Assembly: GCF_021699055.1 (NCBI RefSeq)
Contig: NZ_SSXC01000027.1
Coordinates: 1-46,024, forward strand
Length of the DNA stretch: 46,024 nt
From: Blastococcus sp. MG754426
GTDB lineage: Bacteria; Actinomycetota; Actinomycetes; Mycobacteriales; Geodermatophilaceae
Reading direction: 5' to 3'
Part shown: in pieces, positions 41,745 to 46,024 of the stretch
How the letters are laid out: each line of letters begins with the position of its first letter
Position numbering within the stretch: position 1 is the first letter of the stretch
The notes under the pieces: model-generated
What the model was told of the DNA's origin: nothing
What the model saw: the letters and a program-made list of their open reading frames with translations, nothing else
The model's database searches: none
Translations under genes and position numbers: made by a program

Positions 41745-42590
41745 TCAGCGGCGCCAGAAGTCGAAGCGGTCGCGCCCCGGCCGGAAGCCGGCGGCCTCGG
41801 CGACGGCGACGGCGAGGTCGAACTTCTGCCCGACCGCCGTGGGGGCGTGGGCGTCGCTGCCGAAGCTGACCGCCTCGCCGCCCTCCTCGCGGAACCAGCG
41901 GACCTGGTCGGCCGAGGCGAGCGGGCTGCTGGTGTTGATCTCCAGGGCCCGGCCGCTGCCGGCGAGCGCCCGGAACACCGCCCGGTACTCCTCCTCGTAG
42001 TCCTTCTCCACGTACCGGTGCGAGCCACCCGGCCAGTACCGGCGCGGGAAGTCCACGTGCGCCAGCACCTGGAAGACGTCGCTGCTCTCGATCATCCCGA
42101 CCATCTCGCCGAGGTAGCGGCGCATCGTCGCGTCGGCGTCCACGTGCAGCAGCCGTCCCACCCCGACCAGCCGGCCCTCGTCGGAGAGCGAGTGCAGCGA
42201 GCCGAGGATCCGGTCGACGGGGGAGTCCTCGAGGTGCTGGGCGATGCTGGCGGCGAACAGGTGCGGCTCGCCGGTCTCGATGCCCGACCAGATGCGCAGC
42301 TCGGGGAACCGGTCGCGCACCTCGGCCAGCTCGGCGAAGTACCCCTCGACGTCGATGGGCAGCTGGTGGGCCGGGTAGCGGTCGACCAGCCCCTCCGCGG
42401 TGGCCCGGTCCTCGTCGTGCCACACGGTGAAGTCCAGGTGCTCGGTGAACGCGATCGCCGGCAGCCCCTGCGCGATCGCCCGCTCGCAGGCCTTCCGCAT
42501 GGTCGAGGAGTCGGGCGTGTCCCACGACCAGTGGGTGTGCACGTGGTTGTCGGCCGGCAGCTGCCCCTGGTGTGCCCTCTCGAGTGCCAT
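41745..42590 (-). CDS. PHP-domain phosphoesterase (histidinol-phosphatase-like)
   Basis: This 281-residue PHP protein has the metal-binding NHVHTHWSWD (HxH), TEHLDF, the glutamate of SGIETGEPH, HSLSDEG, VLAHVDFPRRYWP, and FGSDAHAPTAVG near the C-terminus. These are the standard trinuclear metal ligands. It may be a histidinol phosphatase or another phosphomonoesterase. It is not in a his operon, so the substrate is open. I use ATG 42590 (MALERAHQGQLPADNHVHTH), which puts the HxH motif at the usual distance from the start. Confidence 0.88.
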   Translation of the reverse strand: MALERAHQGQLPADNHVHTHWSWDTPDSSTMRKACERAIAQGLPAIAFTEHLDFTVWHDEDRATAEGLVDRYPAHQLPIDVEGYFAELAEVRDRFPELRIWSGIETGEPHLFAASIAQHLEDSPVDRILGSLHSLSDEGRLVGVGRLLHVDADATMRRYLGEMVGMIESSDVFQVLAHVDFPRRYWPGGSHRYVEKDYEEEYRAVFRALAGSGRALEINTSSPLASADQVRWFREEGGEAVSFGSDAHAPTAVGQKFDLAVAVAEAAGFRPGRDRFDFWRR

Positions 42591-42657
42591 CGCCTGTGGA
42601 TTCTCCCCCGCCGTCCCCAGGTCCCGCGCGGCCACCCGTTCCGTCCCTGCCCGTGCC

Positions 42658-42663
42658 TACTGT
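42658..42663 (+). promoter_or_regulatory. Leaderless -10 of the RecQ-like gene
   Basis: TACTGT followed by 7 nt and ATG 42671. No recognisable -35. Confidence 0.4.
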
Positions 42664-42670
42664 CGTCGCC

Positions 42671-44899
42671 ATGAGCACCGCCGCACCGCCGTCCTCGATC
42701 GCCGGCTCGGTCCAGGAGGAAGCCCTTGCGATCCTCCGCGAGCTCACCGGCCGCCCCGACGCCGTCTTCCGCGAGGGGCAGGACGCCGCCGTCGCGGCGC
42801 TCGTCGAGCGCTCCCAGCGCGCGCTGGTCGTCCAGCGCACCGGCTGGGGCAAGTCCGCCGTGTACTTCGTCTCGACGGCGCTGCTCCGCCGCCGCGGTGC
42901 GGGCCCGACGCTGCTGGTGTCGCCGCTGCTGGCGCTGATGCGCGACCAGGTGGCCGCCGCGGCCCGCGCCGGCATCCGCGCGGTGGAGATCTCCAGCGCC
43001 AACATGACCGAGTGGGACGACATCGCCGCCCGCCTGGCCGCCGACGACGTCGACGTCCTGCTCGTCTCCCCCGAGCGGCTGACCAACCCGCGCTTCCGCG
43101 AGGAGCAGCTGCCCGGCCTCGTCGCCCGCTGCGGGCTGGTCGTCGTCGACGAGGCGCACTGCGTCTCCGACTGGGGGCACGACTTCCGCCCCGACTACCG
43201 CCGCATCCGCGACCTGCTGGGCACGCTGCCCACCGGCACACCCGTGCTCGCGACCACCGCCACCGCCAACGAGCGCGTGGTGGAGGACGTCGCCGAGCAG
43301 CTGGGCGCCGGCGGCGTCGAGGTGACGACGGTCCGCGGCCCGCTCTCCCGCGACTCGCTGCGGCTGGGCGTGCTGCGGCTGCCGTCGGACCGGGCGCGGC
43401 TGGCCTGGCTGGCCGCCCACCTCGGCGACCTGCCGGGCAGCGGCATCGTCTACACGCTCACGGTCGCGGCGGCGGAGGAGACGGCGAACCTGCTCCGCGA
43501 CGCCGGCCACGAGGTCCGCGCCTACACCGGGCGGCTCGACGACGCCGACCGCAAGGACGCCGAGGAGGCGCTGCGCGAGAACCGGGTCAAGGCGCTGGTC
43601 GCCACCTCGGCCCTCGGCATGGGCTTCGACAAGCCCGACCTCGGGTTCGTCGTCCACCTCGGGGCGCCGTCGTCGCCCGTCAGCTACTACCAGCAGGTCG
43701 GCCGTGCCGGGCGCGCCGTCGAGCACGCCGACGTCCTGCTGCTCCCCGGCCCCGAGGACATCGCCATATGGCAGTGGTTCGCCACCTCCTCCATGCCGCG
43801 GGAGGACCACGCGGCCGCCGTGCTGACCGCGATGGCCGACGGCAAGGCCTGGTCGGTGGCCCGCCTGGAGACGGTCGCCGACGTGCGCCGCTCCCGCCTG
43901 GAGCTGCTGCTCAAGGTCCTCGCCGTCGACGGCGCGGTGGAGCGGGTGCAGGGTGGCTGGCGCTCCACCGGGCAGCCGTGGGTCTACGACGCCGACCGCT
44001 ACGCCCGGGTCACCCGCACCCGGGAGGCCGAGCAGCGCGCGATGCTCGGCTACGCGAAGCCGGTCGACGAGGCCGAGTGCCGCATGGCGTTCCTCCAGTC
44101 CGCGCTCGACGACCCGACGGCGGCCCCGTGCGGCCGGTGCGACGTCTGCGCCGGCCCCTGGTACGCGACCGACGTGCCCGAGGGCGCGGCCGAGCAGGCA
44201 TCGGCGGCCCTGGACCGGCCCGGGGTGGAGCTCGCGCCCCGCGCCATGTGGCCCACCGGCGCCGACCGGCTCGGGGTGGGCGTGAAGGGCAAGATCGCGC
44301 CGGGCGAGCAGCTGCACACCGGCCGGGCGGTCGCCCGGCTGACCGACCTCGGCTGGGGTCAGCGGTTGCGCACCCTGCTCGGCGACGACGGCCTGGGCGG
44401 CGTGGTCGAGCTCGAGGCGCCGGGCATCGAGGAGGACCCGGACGCCGCCTTCGACGTGCCGGTGCGGCGCTCGGTCTCCGACGTGCCGCCCGACGACGAG
44501 CTGCTGCGGGCCTGCGGACGGGTGCTCGCCGCCTGGGACTGGGCTGAGCGCCCGGCAGCGGTGGTGGGGATGCCGTCGCGACGTCGCCCGCAGCTGGTCA
44601 GCGGGGTCGCGCAGGGCCTGGCCCGCATGGGGCGGCTGCCCTACCTCGGGGAGCTGTCGCTCGCCCACGGCGGGCCGACCGGTCAGCCGGGGGGCAACAG
44701 CGCCTTCCGGCTCGCCGCCGTGTGGGACCGGGTCGTCGTGGGGCCGGAGCTGCGGGAGCAGCTGGCCGCGCTGTCGGGGCCGGTCCTGCTGGTGGACGAC
44801 CTGGCGGACTCCCGCTGGACCATGACCGTGGCCGGCCGGGAGCTGCGGCGGGCCGGTGCCTCGGCGGTCCTCCCGTTCGTGCTGGCGCTCACCGCCTGA
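42671..44899 (+). CDS. RecQ-family helicase with C-terminal phosphoribosyltransferase-like motif
   Basis: This 742-residue SF2 helicase has FREGQDAAV (Q-motif region), RTGWGKSAVY (Walker A), DEAHCVSDWGHDFRPDY (DEAH box), TTATAN, YQQVGRAGRA (motif VI), and the four-Cys zinc site ending CGRCDVCAGPW. The RQC and HRDC domains of E. coli RecQ are not recognisable. The last 200 residues end with VLLVDDLADSRWTMTVAG, the PRPP-binding signature of phosphoribosyltransferases. It unwinds DNA 3' to 5' by family. It starts at ATG 42671 with a -10 seven nt upstream. The alkB gene follows. Confidence 0.92.
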   Translation: MSTAAPPSSIAGSVQEEALAILRELTGRPDAVFREGQDAAVAALVERSQRALVVQRTGWGKSAVYFVSTALLRRRGAGPTLLVSPLLALMRDQVAAAARAGIRAVEISSANMTEWDDIAARLAADDVDVLLVSPERLTNPRFREEQLPGLVARCGLVVVDEAHCVSDWGHDFRPDYRRIRDLLGTLPTGTPVLATTATANERVVEDVAEQLGAGGVEVTTVRGPLSRDSLRLGVLRLPSDRARLAWLAAHLGDLPGSGIVYTLTVAAAEETANLLRDAGHEVRAYTGRLDDADRKDAEEALRENRVKALVATSALGMGFDKPDLGFVVHLGAPSSPVSYYQQVGRAGRAVEHADVLLLPGPEDIAIWQWFATSSMPREDHAAAVLTAMADGKAWSVARLETVADVRRSRLELLLKVLAVDGAVERVQGGWRSTGQPWVYDADRYARVTRTREAEQRAMLGYAKPVDEAECRMAFLQSALDDPTAAPCGRCDVCAGPWYATDVPEGAAEQASAALDRPGVELAPRAMWPTGADRLGVGVKGKIAPGEQLHTGRAVARLTDLGWGQRLRTLLGDDGLGGVVELEAPGIEEDPDAAFDVPVRRSVSDVPPDDELLRACGRVLAAWDWAERPAAVVGMPSRRRPQLVSGVAQGLARMGRLPYLGELSLAHGGPTGQPGGNSAFRLAAVWDRVVVGPELREQLAALSGPVLLVDDLADSRWTMTVAGRELRRAGASAVLPFVLALTA

Positions 44900-44909
44900 G
44901 TTCTCCACA

Positions 44910-44935
44910 GCTTTTCGCACACATGTGCGAAAAGC
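44910..44935. promoter_or_regulatory. Palindrome over the alkB promoter, SOS-box-like
   Basis: An 11-bp inverted repeat around ACAT. Its centre TCGCAC-N4-GTGCGA (44915-44930) matches 10 of 12 positions of the actinobacterial LexA box TCGAAC-N4-GTTCGA. It lies 5 bp from the -10. It could also be the terminator of the helicase gene. Confidence 0.5.
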
Positions 44936-44940
44936 CCGGG

Positions 44941-44946
44941 TAGCGT
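44941..44946 (+). promoter_or_regulatory. Leaderless -10 of alkB
   Basis: TAGCGT followed by exactly 7 nt and ATG 44954. Confidence 0.55.
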
Positions 44947-44953
44947 CTGTCCC

Positions 44954-45580
44954 ATGACGCTGGCGCACCAGCCCTCCATGTGGGACCTCGCCGAGGAGGC
45001 CACGCTCGGCCCGCTCGATGCCGTCGTGCGACACCGGCTGGACCGCGGGGCGTGGGTCGACCACCTGCCCGGTTGGGTGTCCGGCTCGGACGAGGTCCTC
45101 GAGGTGCTGCTGGGCGACATCGGCTGGCGGGAGGACCGTCGCCGGATGTACGAGCGCGAGGTCGCCGTCCCACGGCTGCTCCGGTGGTACGGCGGGGACG
45201 AGCAGCTTCCGCACGCGCTGCTCACCGAGGCTCGCGAGCAGCTCAACCGGCACTACGGGCCCGAGCTGGGCGAGCCGTTCGTCTCCGCCGGCATGTGCCT
45301 GTACCGGGACGGGCGCGACAGCGTGGCCTGGCACGGCGACCGCATCGGGCGTGGGCGCTCCACCGACACGATGGTCGCCATCGTCTCGTTCGGCTCACCG
45401 CGGCCGCTGCTGCTCCGGCCGGTCGGCGGGGGCGAGTCCCTGCGGTTCCCCCTGGGGCACGGCGACCTGGTCGTGATGGGCGGTTCCTGCCAGCGCACGT
45501 GGGAGCACTGCATCCCGAAGACGACGCGGCCGGTGGGCCCGCGGGTCAGCGTCCAGTTCCGCCCCCGCGGCGTCGCCTGA
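44954..45580 (+). CDS. alkB: AlkB-family Fe(II)/2-oxoglutarate dioxygenase
   Basis: This 208-residue AlkB has the iron ligands in SVAWHGDRIG (HxD) and TWEHCIPKT (distal His), and the 2-oxoglutarate-binding Arg in GPRVSVQFRPR. RMYEREVAVPRLLRWYG resembles the nucleotide-recognition lid. It reverses 1-methyladenine and 3-methylcytosine damage by oxidative demethylation. It is placed directly after a RecQ-like helicase but has its own leaderless promoter and a palindrome that may be a damage-response operator. Confidence 0.95.
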   Translation: MTLAHQPSMWDLAEEATLGPLDAVVRHRLDRGAWVDHLPGWVSGSDEVLEVLLGDIGWREDRRRMYEREVAVPRLLRWYGGDEQLPHALLTEAREQLNRHYGPELGEPFVSAGMCLYRDGRDSVAWHGDRIGRGRSTDTMVAIVSFGSPRPLLLRPVGGGESLRFPLGHGDLVVMGGSCQRTWEHCIPKTTRPVGPRVSVQFRPRGVA

Positions 45581-45703
45581 ACCGCCGGCCCCGCCCCGGC
45601 TCGGCGAGGGGGCCCGGCGCCGGCGTCGGCCGGGCCGGCCAGGCGCCGGCGGGCGTGCGGGGGGCCACACCGGACCCCCCTGCACGACCCCTCCGAGGCC
45701 GTG

Positions 45704-45709
45704 TATGGT
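45704..45709 (+). promoter_or_regulatory. rRNA operon promoter P1 -10 (candidate)
   Basis: TATGGT in a GTG-TATGGT context, about 290 bp before 16S rRNA. The -35 is unclear. The spacer 45581-45700 holds GC-rich palindromes that may end the alkB transcript. Confidence 0.45.
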
Positions 45710-45800
45710 TCCTCCTGCACCGAGCGAGAACGGACCGGGCCGCGAGGCCCGGGAAACCGCCGGCAGAGCCCCTGAGGCCGAGCTGCTGCGGAGCCCGGTG

Positions 45801-45806
45801 TACAGT
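45801..45806 (+). promoter_or_regulatory. rRNA operon promoter P2 -10 (candidate)
   Basis: An extended -10, TGTACAGT, with TACAGT at 45801-45806. It is followed by an AT-rich start region (GGAAAAAC). Confidence 0.5.
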
Positions 45807-45865
45807 GGAAAAACCGCCGCGAACGAAGGCCGAGAAATCGGCCGGAAGTCGTGCGCGTCCGCTCC

Positions 45866-45880
45866 TTGAGAACTCAACAG
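45866..45880 (+). promoter_or_regulatory. rRNA leader element with boxA-like antitermination sequence
   Basis: TTGAGAACTCAACAG is the conserved actinobacterial pre-16S leader sequence associated with boxA antitermination. It contains the palindrome TTGAGAACTCAA. Confidence 0.65.
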
Positions 45881-45951
45881 CGTGCCGAAAGTCAGTGCCA
45901 AGTAATACCCCGTGCCGGCCCCGTCGTGGGTTGGCTGGGATTCCTTTGGTT

Positions 45952-45999
45952 GATTGATATCGAGAGTGTCAGCTCTCGGTTCTCAGCCGGTATCAAATC
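45952..45999 (+). ncRNA. Pre-16S leader processing stem
   Basis: The hairpin CGAGAG/CTCTCG (45961-45978) is enclosed by GATTGATA and TATCAAATC, the latter just before mature 16S. This fits the leader region that pairs for RNase III processing. Confidence 0.5.
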
Positions 46000-46001
46000 A
46001 T

Positions 46002-46024
46002 CTACGGAGAGTTTGATCCTGGCT
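46002..46024 (+). rRNA. rrs: 16S ribosomal RNA, first bases (continues beyond window)
   Basis: The sequence AGAGTTTGATCCTGGCT (46008-46024) is the universal 16S 5' region (primer 8F/27F site). The mature end should be within a few bases of 46002. Only about 23 nt are in the window. Confidence 0.95.

Noticed and set aside
42092-45334. Very long open frame on the minus strand opposite the RecQ-like and alkB genes
   Set aside because: It is rich in Ala/Gly/Arg/Pro with no domain, and runs through recognised genes on the other strand. It is an effect of high GC at third positions.
45581-45700. Extra small gene between alkB and the rRNA promoter
   Set aside because: The sequence is GC palindromes without a credible start, ribosome site or coding pattern.

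Overview
The window is 46 kb of very GC-rich DNA with actinobacterial character: strong G/C third positions, many GTG starts, TANNNT -10 elements, several apparently leaderless genes, a DtxR-type iron box, and an actinobacterial rRNA leader at the right edge. Gene content suggests a soil or rock actinobacterium, possibly Geodermatophilaceae (Blastococcus, Geodermatophilus, Modestobacter). That placement is inferred from overall style, not from a marker, because only the first bases of 16S rRNA are present. I see no transposase, phage gene, tRNA or CRISPR array.

Layout. (1) 1-6800: end of an ABC exporter, an Old Yellow Enzyme-type reductase, flavohemoglobin, a PAS-GGDEF diguanylate cyclase, a RibD/DHFR-like reductase and an NAD(P)-binding oxidoreductase. 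(2) 6970-17131: a beta-lactamase-fold hydrolase with a downstream partner, two short-chain dehydrogenases, a divergent HxlR regulator/MFS exporter/thioesterase unit with two clear operators, a MarR regulator with a membrane protein, and a TfdB-like flavin monooxygenase. (3) 17387-26862: a nitrogen-heterocycle catabolic island. It has a three-subunit molybdenum hydroxylase with CoxG, an NCS2 nucleobase permease, and an FdrA plus DUF1116 pair related to oxamate carbamoyltransferase. (4) 26929-37723: signalling and envelope genes. These are a PilZ protein, a DUF2470 haem-utilisation protein divergent from a stand-alone rpsD across an iron box, two SpoIIE-type phosphatases, KptA, a TctC lipoprotein, a soluble chemoreceptor-like protein, and a small secreted protein next to a SipW-type signal peptidase fused to a DUF5305-like region. 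(5) 37814-39882: carbamate kinase and a ring-opening amidohydrolase (barbiturase/cyanurate hydrolase family). (6) 39937-46024: GNAT acetyltransferase, BenE transporter, PHP phosphoesterase, a RecQ-like helicase with a C-terminal phosphoribosyltransferase-like motif, AlkB, then the promoter and leader of an rRNA operon and the first bases of 16S.

The most interesting reading joins regions 3 and 5. Although about 11 kb apart, four transcription units there (hydroxylase operon, permease, fdrA-DUF1116, carbamate kinase-amidohydrolase) share a promoter-embedded motif with core TYASYGCTRA. Two of the promoters are 28/33 identical. The other two share the same geometry: TTCACC, 17 bp, TA(C/G)GGT, 7 nt, leaderless start codon. 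Together the genes suggest a regulon that imports a pyrimidine-like base, oxidises it, opens the ring, transfers the carbamoyl group to phosphate, and recovers ATP through carbamate kinase. The exact substrate (uracil/barbiturate, cyanurate or another heterocycle) cannot be fixed from sequence.
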